Assembly (NCBI RefSeq): GCF_001895025.1
Contig: NZ_BCXI01000050.1
Span: forward strand, 1 to 52,981
Length of the DNA stretch: 52,981 nucleotides
Direction of reading: 5' to 3'
Origin: Rhodococcus zopfii NBRC 100606 = JCM 9919
Lineage (GTDB): Bacteria > Actinomycetota > Actinomycetes > Mycobacteriales > Mycobacteriaceae
A program made the position numbers and the translations under genes. Shown here piece after piece: positions 1-8,951 of the stretch (position 1 is the stretch's first letter; each line of letters opens with the position of its first letter). The notes under the pieces were generated by a model. That model ran no database searches. It saw only the letters and a program-made list of their open reading frames with translations, and was not told the DNA's origin.

Positions 1-8
1 TGCAATTC

Positions 9-34
9 TCGATCCTCGTGGCAGCGAGGATCGA
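9..34. terminator. Hairpin terminator at the left edge
   Basis: A perfect 10-bp stem (tCGATCCTCG / CGAGGATCGa) closes over a 6-nt loop. It has no T-tract, as is common in high-GC actinobacteria. It probably ends transcription of a gene lying left of the window. Confidence 0.55.
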
Positions 35-90
35 AAGGTGCGAGGAAGCGCTCCCTCAGCCCACCTGGATAGGTCAGATAGCTTGGCGGT

Positions 91-522
91 GTGCAATTCA
101 GTGCGTTTGAGACTTATGCGGCCGAGCTGGGGATGGCTGTTGCGGTGACTCCGGAGATGCAGAACAGCGACTACGAGTCGGGCGTTGCCCAGCTCGGCGA
201 CGAGATGTGGCATATCCGGACTGCGCGAATCACCCCGACCAAGCCGGGTGCTTTTGTCGCCTTCTGGCAGCGGGACTCGGGCGGAACGACGATGCCCTTC
301 AGCGATGACGATCCCGCCGCTGGCCTGTGCGTCTTCGTAGAACAACAGGGCCGACGGGGCGTGTTTCGGTTCACCGGCGCGCATCTCGCCGAGCTCGGCA
401 TCACCTCAGGGAGGCGTCCGGGTAAGCGCGGGTTTCGGGTGTATCCGAGCTGGTGCACGGGGTTGAACACTCAGGCCACGGCCACGCAACGTGCTCAGGC
501 GTCCGCGTTCCAGGAGTATTGA
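91..522 (+). CDS. MepB family protein
   Basis: Encodes 143 residues from a GTG start. The core TPTKPGAFVAFWQR (about residues 48-61), a central PFSDDD stretch and the C-terminal GKRGFRVYPSW block are typical of MepB proteins. These small proteins are named after the S. aureus mepRAB locus and have no settled biochemical role. The length is close to the family norm. No strong ribosome site precedes the GTG. The stop codon lies only 2 bases from the end of the adjacent transposase reading frame, so the last residues may derive from, or have been changed by, the IS insertion. The family call is fairly safe; the function is unknown. Confidence 0.7.
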   Translation: MQFSAFETYAAELGMAVAVTPEMQNSDYESGVAQLGDEMWHIRTARITPTKPGAFVAFWQRDSGGTTMPFSDDDPAAGLCVFVEQQGRRGVFRFTGAHLAELGITSGRRPGKRGFRVYPSWCTGLNTQATATQRAQASAFQEY

Positions 523-524
523 GA

Positions 525-1103
525 TCACGCCGTGCTGGTGAGCCAGTGGAGGGTTGCGGCGAGGCAGAGGCCGGCGTGGTAGTTGCGGGCTGTCTTGTCT
601 GAGCGCATCGCGATGCCTCGCCATTGCTTGAGCTTGTTGAAGCAGCGTTCCACGACGTTACGGCCGCGGTAGCGGGCGCGCTGTGTGTCGCCGAAGTCGA
701 TGGGGCGACCCGGCTTCTTGCGGCGGTGCGTGATCTGGTCGTCCCTTTCGGGGATCGTCGCGGCGATCCCACGCTCGCGCAGCCATGCTCGGTTCGCTTT
801 TGATGGGTACCCCTTGTCGGCCATCACCCGATCTGGTCTTGTCCGGGGGCGGCCTTGTCCGGCGGGCACCCGGATCTGCTCGAGCGTGGTCGCCATCATT
901 CTGGTGTCTGCGGCCTGCCCGGGGGTGAGGACGCAAGCGAGGGCGCGACCTTTCCCGTCGCAGACCAGGTGGTTCTTCGTCGTCAGGCCGCCCCGGGAGC
1001 GTCCGATCGCGTGATCGGATGGCTCGTCACCAAACTTCTTGTAGTTCGACAGAGCCCCCTGTGCTGCGCGGCAGGGTCGCGCCGTGCTGGTGTACACGGA
1101 CAA
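525..1103 (-). CDS. IS5-family transposase, C-terminal frame (orfB)
   Basis: The open frame of 192 residues carries the rest of the DDE domain: GRSRGGLTTKNHL, then VMADKGYPSK with the second aspartate, and RNVVERCFNKLKQWRGIAMR with the catalytic glutamate. Real homology begins around NYKKFGDEPSDHAIG, so the first residues of the frame overlap orfA and are probably never translated alone. It is likely expressed as a fusion with orfA by frameshift. Confidence 0.75.
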   Translation of the reverse strand: MSVYTSTARPCRAAQGALSNYKKFGDEPSDHAIGRSRGGLTTKNHLVCDGKGRALACVLTPGQAADTRMMATTLEQIRVPAGQGRPRTRPDRVMADKGYPSKANRAWLRERGIAATIPERDDQITHRRKKPGRPIDFGDTQRARYRGRNVVERCFNKLKQWRGIAMRSDKTARNYHAGLCLAATLHWLTSTA

Positions 1104-1434
1104 TCGTGGAGTCGATCGAAGCGATCCAGTTCAGGTCGCCGGACCGTTGCGCGAGGGACTGCACCCGCTCCAAAACCCGAGCCCACACGCCCTGCTTGGA
1201 CCAGCGGTTGAAGTTCCTGTAGATCGTGCTCCAGTTCCCGAACCTCTCCGGCATGTCCCGCCAGGGCGCACCGGTCCGGAACCGCCATACCGTCGCCTCA
1301 ACTTCCGTGCGCCGATCCACCGGCGGTCGACCCGTCGACTTCACCGTCGGGAACAACGGCCCGATCACTGCCCACACTTCATCCGAGATCACATCACGCG
1401 ACACGACATCCAGAATCTCTTGCGTGGCACTCAA
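1027..1434 (-). CDS. IS5-family transposase, N-terminal frame (orfA)
   Basis: Encodes 135 residues. It holds the DUF4096-type N-terminal region (VWAVIGPLFP, GRPPVDRR, TGAPWRDMPERFG) and the first catalytic aspartate in IASIDSTIVRVHQHGA. The frame ends at 1027, inside the overlap with the second frame. A run of five G (near 1056-1060 on the plus strand) lies in the overlap where the reading must move by +1 or -2 to join orfB. Such frameshifting is known in several IS5 subgroups, so the split need not mean inactivation. Confidence 0.75.
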   Translation of the reverse strand: MSATQEILDVVSRDVISDEVWAVIGPLFPTVKSTGRPPVDRRTEVEATVWRFRTGAPWRDMPERFGNWSTIYRNFNRWSKQGVWARVLERVQSLAQRSGDLNWIASIDSTIVRVHQHGATLPRSTGGSVELQEVW

Positions 1435-1548
1435 ACAGGTTTAGCAACAAGCCCTAGCTAGAACCCGCCCCGGAATACCTGCTCAGACTTCAACCGGAGC
1501 CGACAGCCTGGATGCCGCGGTTTTCGACAAGCGAGTGTGCGCGTGCGC

Positions 1549-2067
1549 TCAGGTTTCGTTGAATGCGACGACGAGGACCTGGGAATCGTCGCCTGCGGTG
1601 CTTCGGATCTTGTGTCCCATCGAGGCATCGAAGTAGGCGCAATCCCCGGTGTCCAACGACACGAGGTTTCCGGCATGGTCCAGTTCGATTGATCCCGAGA
1701 TCACAAACACCAGCTCCTGACCTTCGTGTGCGGGATGAGGATCGGCAGCAAACTCGGTGCCCGGCCGGACGAGGAACGGCGACATTCTCTTGCCAAGCAT
1801 CGCCGGCGCGATGGCCTGATAGCGCTCCGTGGCCGCTCGGGAGCCGGCGCGATCAACGGTCATTCGCGTGCCCGAGGCGTCGTCCGCGAAGAGCTGCCCC
1901 ACATCGACACCCAGCGCCTTGGCAACCTTCATCGCCGCGGCGATGGATGGGTTGCTCTGTCCGCGTTCGATTTTCGACAGGTAGCTCTTTGTCAATCCGG
2001 TGTCGACAGCAAGCATCTCCAGTGTCAGGCCCCGCTCCTTGCGGAGCGTGCGCACCAGCTGAGTCAC
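1549..2067 (-). CDS. XRE-cupin transcriptional regulator
   Basis: Encodes about 172 residues. A helix-turn-helix of XRE type (LRKERGLTLEMLAVDTGLTK followed by SYLSKIERGQSNPS) occupies the first 55 residues. A C-terminal cupin barrel (HEGQELVFVISGSIEL, then DTGDCAYFDASMGHKI) probably binds a small effector. I chose the GTG at 2067 because AGGAG stands 7 bases upstream; an ATG at 2088 would add seven residues. The gene is divergent from the aldolase/lyase pair, and a perfect palindrome lies between them. It most likely controls that operon and itself in response to the sugar acid or amino-acid-like substrate of the lyase. Confidence 0.8.
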   Translation of the reverse strand: MTQLVRTLRKERGLTLEMLAVDTGLTKSYLSKIERGQSNPSIAAAMKVAKALGVDVGQLFADDASGTRMTVDRAGSRAATERYQAIAPAMLGKRMSPFLVRPGTEFAADPHPAHEGQELVFVISGSIELDHAGNLVSLDTGDCAYFDASMGHKIRSTAGDDSQVLVVAFNET

Positions 2068-2133
2068 AGTTGCACTCCTCACGTTCATTCGGTCTGCAAG
2101 GAGTCTACGAGGCCTCGCGCGTATGAATCCCGC

Positions 2134-2160
2134 TTGATAGGACACTGTGTGTCCTATAGT
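2134..2160 (+). promoter_or_regulatory. Operator palindrome over the aldolase promoter
   Basis: TAGGACAC-TGT-GTGTCCTA (2138-2156) is a perfect inverted repeat with 8-bp arms. It overlaps a promoter-like pair, TTGATA at 2134 and TATAGT at 2155, upstream of the aldolase ATG at 2201. The placement suggests repression by the divergent XRE-cupin protein. The link is inferred from position. Confidence 0.6.
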
Positions 2161-2200
2161 GTACGTAGTGTCATTTGATCGATGCATAGGAGTCAGCGCG

Positions 2201-2989
2201 ATGACCGAGACCTTCACAGCGACCAAAGCGGAGTTGATGCACCGGGCACAGGACCTGATGCGCACGCACATGGCGGATACTTCTTCCTGGACGACACGCC
2301 AAAAAATCGCGCTCACGTGCCGAGCGCTGTACGACGGTGGCCACGACTCGGGCCTGGCCGGTCAGATCACCGCCCGCGCCGAGCAGCCCGGCACGTACTA
2401 CACACAGCAACTCGGCCTCGGATTCGATGAGATCACCGAGGAGAACCTCCTGCTGGTGGACGAGGACCTCCAGGTGCTCGAGGGCTCCGGAATGGCAAAC
2501 CCAGCGAATCGATTCCATAGCTGGATCTACCGCGCGCGACCGGATGTGCAGTGCATCGTGCACACTCACCCGTTCCACGTCGCAGCGCTGTCCATGCTCG
2601 AGGTCCCACTGGTCGTGTCCCAGATGGACATCGCTCCCCTCTACGACGACTGCGCCTTTCTCCCCGACTGGCCGGGTGTTCCCGTTGGCAACGAGGAAGG
2701 CGAGATCATCAGCGCCGCCATCGGCGACAAGAAGGCCATCCTGCTCGCTCACCACGGGCATGTCGTGGCCGGCGCTTCCGTCGAGGAGGCCTGTTCCCTC
2801 GCAGTTCTGATCGAACGTGCCGCAAAGCTGCAACTGACCGCGATGGCAGCAGGAACGATCGCCGAGCTTCCCGAGCGACTCGCGCGGGAGGCTCATGACT
2901 GGACTCTGACGCCCAGGCGCAGTCAAGCCAACTTCGCCTACTACGCCCGCCGCGCGCTCGCTCGGCATCCCGACGCGATCAACAACTGA
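2201..2989 (+). CDS. Class II aldolase/adducin family protein
   Basis: Encodes 262 residues from the ATG at 2201, preceded by AGGAG at 2188. The class II aldolase fold is shown by CIVHTHPFHVAALS (metal-binding histidines, near residue 115) and LLAHHGHVVAG (third histidine). The equivalent of the substrate-binding SGNIS loop reads DSGLAGQITAR. These enzymes cleave or decarboxylate hydroxy-acid substrates with a divalent metal. The next gene, 61 bases downstream, is a DapA-family lyase, so the pair probably forms a short catabolic operon under the XRE-cupin regulator. The exact substrate cannot be read from the sequence. Confidence 0.8.
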   Translation: MTETFTATKAELMHRAQDLMRTHMADTSSWTTRQKIALTCRALYDGGHDSGLAGQITARAEQPGTYYTQQLGLGFDEITEENLLLVDEDLQVLEGSGMANPANRFHSWIYRARPDVQCIVHTHPFHVAALSMLEVPLVVSQMDIAPLYDDCAFLPDWPGVPVGNEEGEIISAAIGDKKAILLAHHGHVVAGASVEEACSLAVLIERAAKLQLTAMAAGTIAELPERLAREAHDWTLTPRRSQANFAYYARRALARHPDAINN

Positions 2990-3050
2990 CCCCAAAATTT
3001 GGTAAACCCGGCCGTGAGCTGGGTAGTGAGCGCAGAGGAAGACCATCACG

Positions 3051-3932
3051 ATGAATACTTTCGAAGGCATCATCGCCTACCCGATCACCCCGTTCACCTC
3101 ACGGGACAATGAATCCATCGACACCGTCGCGCTTGCGGCCCTCGTTGATCGACTGATTACCGACGGTGTCCATGCCATCGCTCCGCTAGGCAGCACTGGG
3201 GAGAGCGCTTATCTCACGGAGAAGGAGTTTGACACTGTCCTCGACACCACCGTTTCCGCGGTGGGTGGACGTGTACCGGTGGTGGCCGGTGTCTCCGACC
3301 TGACCACCGCCAACACTGTGCGTCGGGCGCGCCGCGCACAGGAGGTTGGCGCGGAAGCCGTCATGGTGCTCCCAGTCTCCTACTGGAAGCTCACCGACCG
3401 CGAGATTGCGTCGCACTACGCGACGGTGGCTGCCGCCATTGACATCCCGGTCATGGCCTACAACAACCCCGCTACCAGTGGGATCGACATGAAGCCAGAA
3501 CTGCTGGTGTCGATGTTCGAGAGCATCGACAATCTCACCATGGTCAAGGAATCGACTGGTGACTTGTCCCGGATGCTGCGGATCACCGAACTCAGCGATG
3601 GACGTCTGCCCTTCTTCAACGGTAGAAACCCCCTCGTCCTCGACGCCTTGAAGGCCGGCGCGGCAGGATGGTGCACCGCAGCGGCCTGCCTGCGCCCGCA
3701 GTCGTGCCTCGACCTCTACTCAGCTGTTCGTGCAGGTGAGCTGGATCGAGCGCAGGACCTGTACGACGACCTGCAGGAGCTGCTCAACTTCATCGTGGCC
3801 GGTGGTCTTCCCGCCACGGTGAAGGCCGGCCTATCCATTCTCGGAACCGAAGTAGGAGATCCCCGCACGCCCCTGCTTCGACTCGATCCTGAGAGACACG
3901 AAGTACTCACCAGACTGCTGACGGCATCCTGA
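3051..3932 (+). CDS. Dihydrodipicolinate synthase/N-acetylneuraminate lyase family protein
   Basis: Encodes 293 residues, the normal length for this (beta/alpha)8 lyase family. The Schiff-base lysine is K166 (TMVKESTG), the catalytic tyrosine Y137 (AYNNP), and the carboxylate-binding loop is GSTGE at 47-51. GAGGAAG lies upstream of the ATG. The family includes DapA, sialic acid lyases and 2-keto-3-deoxy sugar acid aldolases. The setting with a class II aldolase and its own regulator favours a catabolic retro-aldol enzyme over lysine biosynthesis. A strong hairpin follows at once. Confidence 0.85.
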   Translation: MNTFEGIIAYPITPFTSRDNESIDTVALAALVDRLITDGVHAIAPLGSTGESAYLTEKEFDTVLDTTVSAVGGRVPVVAGVSDLTTANTVRRARRAQEVGAEAVMVLPVSYWKLTDREIASHYATVAAAIDIPVMAYNNPATSGIDMKPELLVSMFESIDNLTMVKESTGDLSRMLRITELSDGRLPFFNGRNPLVLDALKAGAAGWCTAAACLRPQSCLDLYSAVRAGELDRAQDLYDDLQELLNFIVAGGLPATVKAGLSILGTEVGDPRTPLLRLDPERHEVLTRLLTAS

Positions 3933-3935
3933 TCG

Positions 3936-3973
3936 CATGCCTGGCGTGGCGCCGGAGTGCCACGCCAGGCATG
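3936..3973 (+). terminator. Strong hairpin terminator
   Basis: A perfect 15-bp stem (CATGCCTGGCGTGGC and its complement) with an 8-nt loop starts 4 bases after the lyase stop codon. It marks the end of the aldolase/lyase operon. Confidence 0.8.
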
Positions 3974-3984
3974 AACCGTCTCGG

Positions 3985-4450
3985 CGCTCCCATATCGGTG
4001 ACGGCTCCGGTTGTGGAGTCGACAGGTGAGCGTAGTACGCCGCCTCGAATTCATCCGGCGGGACGTATCCGAGACGACTGTGCAGGCGACTGCGATTGAA
4101 CCAGTCGACCCACTCCATCGTGGCGTACTCGACGTCCTCGATGGACTTGCAGGGACCCGGATGGAACGGGTTTCCCTTGGCGATCACTTCGGTCTTGAAC
4201 AACCCGATCGTGCTCTCGGCCAGAGCGTTGTCGTACGCGTCTCCGACGCCGCCGCTCGACGCGGCAATACCCTCCAGCACAAGGGTTTCCGCGAAAGGAG
4301 ATGGAAGTGTACCGACTGCCGGCATCGCTAGGGTGGATCAACCCTGAGCCGACCGGGTGGCCCGTGTGGTCACGTCGCCACAGTGCGATCTTCACGGCGG
4401 TGGTGACCATCGCGGTGTCCTTGACACGGCGCGGTGCCCGTGAACGCACG
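3985..4450 (-). pseudogene. IS3-family transposase (orfB) C-terminal remnant
   Basis: Leftward coding similarity runs from KDTAMVTTAVKIALWRRDH and GLIHPSDAGSRYTSISF (one frame) into ETLVLEGIAASSGGVG, GDAYDNALAESTIGLFKTE and LHSRLGYVPPDEFEAAYY (another frame). These are the last two catalytic positions and C-terminus of an IS3-family integrase-type transposase. A frameshift lies near 4285, and the N-terminal half is missing. The frame runs on without a stop into the lyase terminator, so the native end is also lost. Borders are approximate. Confidence 0.75.
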
Positions 4451-4918
4451 CAGCCCCGCGGGCTGGTGAATCGTGTGGGGTCGTCGCCGATTTCGGCGAG
4501 GACGCGAGCGGCCAGGATTGGACCCTGCCGCAGGCGTGGCTGCTCGCCGAATGGCCCGACGGTGCAGCGCAGCCCACCGACTTCTGGCTCGCCACCCTGC
4601 CCGAGGACACATCCCTGTCGGAGTTGGTGCGTCTGGCCAAGATCCGCTGGCGCATCGAGCGCGACTACCGGGAGCTGGAAACCGGTCTCGGACTCGACCA
4701 CTTCGAGGGTCGTTCCTGGCTCGGCTGGCATCGCCACGCAACCCTGGTTACCGCCGCGCATCTGTTTCTCACCACCGTGCGACCGACCGACCCAAAAGTG
4801 ACCGGGCAGGCCTGACCCTTTACGCCGTCGTGTGCAAACTCCAACGTGCACTGGCTAATTGGATCGGGACCTGCCCGACGTGTCACCACAGGTTCCCGAC
4901 CTGACAAAGTCCTACTAG
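4444..4918 (+). pseudogene. IS701-family transposase C-terminal remnant
   Basis: Rightward coding similarity starts around DWTLPQAWLLAEWP and continues through LVRLAKIRWRIERDYRELET, GLDHFEGRSWLGWHRH and TLVTAAHLFLTT, the C-terminal half of an IS701-type transposase. A -1 shift at about 4810 leads into GLTLYAVVCKLQRALANW, and a second shift near 4900 leads to the expected end DLTKSY with a TAG at 4916. The N-terminus is missing. It abuts the IS3 remnant in opposite orientation, so two elements have decayed against each other here. Confidence 0.75.
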
Positions 4919-5020
4919 GCCGTGTTCACAAACGCGCGCCCCGAAGCCGAGGATTGACCCCACGGCAGCAAGAGGCCCCTTCGCCGACACGGATCTGAAT
5001 GGCTCGCCCACCGGTAGCGT

Positions 5021-6220
5021 TCAGGCCAGGCCCTTGAGCATGAGGTTCCAGTACATGAAGGGCAGTCCGTGCTTCTTCAGGTACCAATACGGACGATGCG
5101 GCTTTGCGGGATCGAGTATCGGAAAGGTCGGTTTCATCTGCATCGAATAGTCGAACTCGGCAAGCAGCATCGCGGTCGACGACGTGACGATCGGGCACGA
5201 CGAATAGCCGTCGTATGCGGCCGGCAGGGGTCGGCCGCGCAGGAAGGCATCGAGGTTGGCGGCCACGACCGGTGCCTGTTTCCGTACGGCGGCACCGGTC
5301 TTGGAATTCGGTGTGGATCCGGCATCGCCGAGTGCGAACACGTTGGGATACCGCACGTGCTGCAGCGTGTGGGCGTCGATGTCGACGTATCCGTTGTCGT
5401 CCCCCGTCGACAACGGTCCGGCCTTGATCCAGTCCGGCGCCGACTGGTGCGGAGCGACATGCAGGACGTCGTAGGGCAGGGTCGTGCCGGTACCGCCCTC
5501 GGCGACGCTCGCCACCGTCACCTTGCGGCCCGAGGCATCGACGGAGGAGACCTCGGCGGAGGTGTGCAGGTGGATGCCGTAGTCAGCGACGACCGCGTCG
5601 AGACTGTCGGCGATCTCCGGGATGCCGAAGGTTCGCGGAGTCGGCAGGACCAGGTGCACCTCGATGTCGGACAGTACGCCTTCCCTCCGCCAGTGGTCGC
5701 ACGCCAGATAGGCGATCTTCTGGGGTGCGCCGCCGCACTTGATCGGACCGGACGGCATCGTGAACACCGCAGTTCCGGATCGGGTGTTTCGGATGAACTC
5801 CCACGTTCGGGGGGCAAGGTCGAACCTGTAGTTCGACGACACGCCGTCCTTGCCGAGCGCGTCCTCGAGTCCTTCGGTGCGATCCCAGTCGAGTTGGAGT
5901 CCGGGACTCACTACCAGTACGTCGTACTCGTAGGTTGCTCCGTCGGTGCAGGTGACGATGTTGCTGTCGGGATCAATCGCCGCGGCGGCGTTCTTGATCC
6001 AGGTCGCGCCCTTGGGCATGACGGAGGCTTCGGGACGGGCGGAGGTTGCCGCAGTCGCCTGACCGCCACCCACGAGCGTCCACAGCGCCTGGTAATAGTG
6101 GGTGTCGGAAGGCTCGACGATGGCGACGTCGGAGTGGCCTTTGCGGAGCAATCGGGCCGCGACCGTGATGCCGGCCGTTCCGCCGCCCAGGATCAGGACT
6201 TGATGTTTCGCGGTTGTCAT
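5021..6220 (-). CDS. sqr: Sulfide:quinone oxidoreductase, type II
   Basis: Encodes 399 residues. It oxidises sulfide to the persulfide level and passes electrons to quinone, acting as an FAD flavoprotein bound to the membrane surface. The FAD-binding VLILGGGTAGITVAARLL is at residues 8-25. The redox cysteines are C162 in SGPIKCGGAPQK, a motif close to that of mitochondrial SQOR, and C342 in SSCPIV. NVFALGDAGS (about 293-302) is the second FAD contact. The C-terminal FMYWNLMLKG resembles the amphipathic membrane helix of SQOR. AGGAG lies before the ATG. It is the second gene after dinB, behind a palindrome of persulfide/copper-sensor type, which fits sulfide detoxification. Confidence 0.88.
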   Translation of the reverse strand: MTTAKHQVLILGGGTAGITVAARLLRKGHSDVAIVEPSDTHYYQALWTLVGGGQATAATSARPEASVMPKGATWIKNAAAAIDPDSNIVTCTDGATYEYDVLVVSPGLQLDWDRTEGLEDALGKDGVSSNYRFDLAPRTWEFIRNTRSGTAVFTMPSGPIKCGGAPQKIAYLACDHWRREGVLSDIEVHLVLPTPRTFGIPEIADSLDAVVADYGIHLHTSAEVSSVDASGRKVTVASVAEGGTGTTLPYDVLHVAPHQSAPDWIKAGPLSTGDDNGYVDIDAHTLQHVRYPNVFALGDAGSTPNSKTGAAVRKQAPVVAANLDAFLRGRPLPAAYDGYSSCPIVTSSTAMLLAEFDYSMQMKPTFPILDPAKPHRPYWYLKKHGLPFMYWNLMLKGLA

Positions 6221-6279
6221 TACGGTTCTCCTCGTGTTTGTGCAGCTCGAGCTGCTTGTTCCCCGTACGGCGTGCCGGC

Positions 6280-6801
6280 TCAGCCGAGGACCCGTTGGTC
6301 CTCAGGCCATTCCATGTATTCGGGCGGTTCTATGCCCTGTTGTCGCATGAGTAGATCGATCTGGCCCAGGTGGAAGCTGTGGTGGCCGAGGACGGTCCAC
6401 AGGAATCCGATCACGGTGTATCGCCGGCCGGCGAAGACGATTTCCTTTGTCACGTCGGCCTCGGTCGGTGCCTCGAGTTGTGAACGTCGCTCCGCGTAGC
6501 TCCTGCGGTACGTTTCCAGCAGTGGTGCACCGTCCGGGATCCCTTCGAGCACCGCGGCGTTGCTGGGGAACGGGATCACCCCACCGGGGGAGACTTCACG
6601 AACCTGCTCGAACCAGTGCGCCTCTGCGAGAAGCAGGTGTCGCACCAGGGCCCCGATGGCGATCTTGTCGACCCGCGTTCCGAGGAACAGGGCCGGCGTG
6701 TCGACGGGGACCGCGGCGTAGCCTGCGCGATCGACGAGTTCTGCGATCGTCTGGTCGACCACTTGGTCGAACAACGCCAAGAAGCGATTCGGTTCGGACA
6801 T
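6280..6801 (-). CDS. DinB family protein
   Basis: Encodes 173 residues with the four-helix DinB/YfiT fold. The likely metal site is formed by H54-type histidines in LVRHLLLAEAHWFEQ and by GHHSFHLGQIDLL near residue 140. Actinobacterial members of this superfamily include mycothiol- and bacillithiol-dependent transferases. It is the first gene of the operon, 59 bases ahead of sqr. A thiol-transferase role that takes persulfide from the SQR product to a low-molecular-weight thiol is plausible but only inferred from context. Confidence 0.75.
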   Translation of the reverse strand: MSEPNRFLALFDQVVDQTIAELVDRAGYAAVPVDTPALFLGTRVDKIAIGALVRHLLLAEAHWFEQVREVSPGGVIPFPSNAAVLEGIPDGAPLLETYRRSYAERRSQLEAPTEADVTKEIVFAGRRYTVIGFLWTVLGHHSFHLGQIDLLMRQQGIEPPEYMEWPEDQRVLG

Positions 6802-6863
6802 GGAATCCCCTTAGTTCCGATGCGTCATGACCGCGGTCTTTGATCCTCTCTACACGGGTCAAT

Positions 6864-6879
6864 ATACCCCATGGGGTAT
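6864..6879 (-). promoter_or_regulatory. CsoR/CstR-type operator palindrome
   Basis: ATACCCCATGGGGTAT is a perfect 16-bp palindrome 63 bases upstream of dinB. Operators with ATACC(C)...(G)GGTAT arms are known for the CsoR family, including the persulfide sensor CstR. On the minus strand a TATATT element overlaps its downstream edge and could be the -10 box, so binding would block the dinB-sqr promoter. The regulator gene is not in the window. Confidence 0.65.
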
Positions 6880-6881
6880 TA

Positions 6882-7478
6882 GGCGCCGCTAGTGTCGGCG
6901 TGGAATGCCCGCGTGCAACGAGGTGCCGGCGCAGAGGTCGGTGGGGCAGAGCCTGCCGGTACGGGCATGGGCCGGCCACGAGCGCGGTCGATCCGGGACG
7001 TTGCCACTCGCGCAGCGCAAATCTGCGGCGCGGCCCTCGGGGTTGTTGCCGATGCGCCGGGCAATCCCGTTTCGGGATCCAGTCCTCGCCGGGCGGCCGC
7101 GTCACGTGACACGGAAGCGACCCACCGACCTCGATGGGGCCCTGGTGGCCGCACCGCGGCCTCCGCCGGTCTTGGCCGGTCTTGGCGGACGCCTGGTCGC
7201 CGCCCTCCCGGACGGCGAGTGTGCCGTTGCTATCGAGGAATTCGCAGCCTCGCGGGACCGCATTGTGCGGTCGGTGCCATGATCACCACCTGGCACCGTC
7301 GCGACCGGGCTCTCTGCGGTCCCGTCTGCGACCTCGGTCCGAATACGCTACCGCTGCCGGCCGACGGCCGCGTCCTCCCTGAGGCCCGAATTCTCTTCTA
7401 CAACAATCTATCTTGCATCCCATCGACGAGGAGTTCGCGTTGTTGCCGGACCGGCTGGGGCGCGTTCCCGTCCCGGGA
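6882..7478. other. About 600 bases with no convincing gene
   Basis: Several frames stay open here on both strands, but they read as arginine/proline/alanine-rich strings with no family motif, poor starts and no ribosome sites. I take them as GC-driven artefacts. The first bases presumably hold the upstream half of the dinB promoter; nothing else recognisable was seen. Confidence 0.5.
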
Positions 7479-8582
<1,104 letters not shown>

Positions 8583-8951
8583 TCACGAGCGTGCCGCGGC
8601 CTTGCGCTGGTGCAGCACCTTGCCGACGGTGGTGTCGAGCTTGGTACCGAGCGGCCAGCCCACGTAGTGGCACAGGAACAGCGCGATCTCCCGCAGCTGC
8701 TCCTCGTCGAGCTCCTCGTTGTGCAGGGCAGCCCCGATCTGGATCTCGGCGACGTCGGTAAGGCCCTGCGCGGTCAGCGCGCCGAGCAGCAGCAGCCGTC
8801 GATCGCGGATGCTCAAGCCTGGCCTGGTCCAGATCTCCCCGAACAGGTGATCGGCGGTGACCTCGAAGTGACTGCCCGGTCCGTCCTGCATCTCCCAGCC
8901 GTAGACCTTCGACATCATGTCGAGGCCACGCTGCCGTCGTTCGTCGGTCAC
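8583..8951 (-). CDS. Carboxymuconolactone decarboxylase family protein
   Basis: Encodes 122 residues of the CMD/AhpD-like fold: HFEVTADHLFGEIWTRPGLS, RDRRLLLLGALTAQG and EELDEEQLREIALFLCHYVGWP are hallmarks. It lacks the CxxC of AhpD, so it is closer to 4-carboxymuconolactone decarboxylases. It is the last gene of the leftward aldehyde dehydrogenase operon and overlaps the preceding gene by 4 bases. It corresponds by position to M. tuberculosis Rv0771. The real substrate is uncertain; the operon setting suggests oxidation of an aliphatic or sterol-derived intermediate rather than aromatic degradation. Confidence 0.8.
   Translation of the reverse strand: MTDERRQRGLDMMSKVYGWEMQDGPGSHFEVTADHLFGEIWTRPGLSIRDRRLLLLGALTAQGLTDVAEIQIGAALHNEELDEEQLREIALFLCHYVGWPLGTKLDTTVGKVLHQRKAAARS

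Larger units (their letters stand above)
525..1461 (-). mobile_element. IS5-family insertion sequence (two-frame transposase)
   Basis: Two overlapping leftward frames together encode an IS5-family DDE transposase. The right end lies close to 1440-1461, where the sequence reads GGTTTAGCAACAAGCC. I could not find its inverted copy at the left end, because the second frame stops 2 bases from the MepB stop. The left end is therefore either missing, or too diverged to see by eye. The extent given is approximate. Confidence 0.7.

Noticed and set aside
1435..1548. Matching terminal inverted repeats of the IS5 element
   Set aside because: The right-end sequence GGTTTAGCAACAAGCC has no visible counterpart near 500-530, so the exact borders are left open.
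2171..3073. Leftward frame of 300 residues over the aldolase gene
   Set aside because: Antisense shadow; the aldolase on the plus strand has metal-binding motifs, a ribosome site and a promoter.
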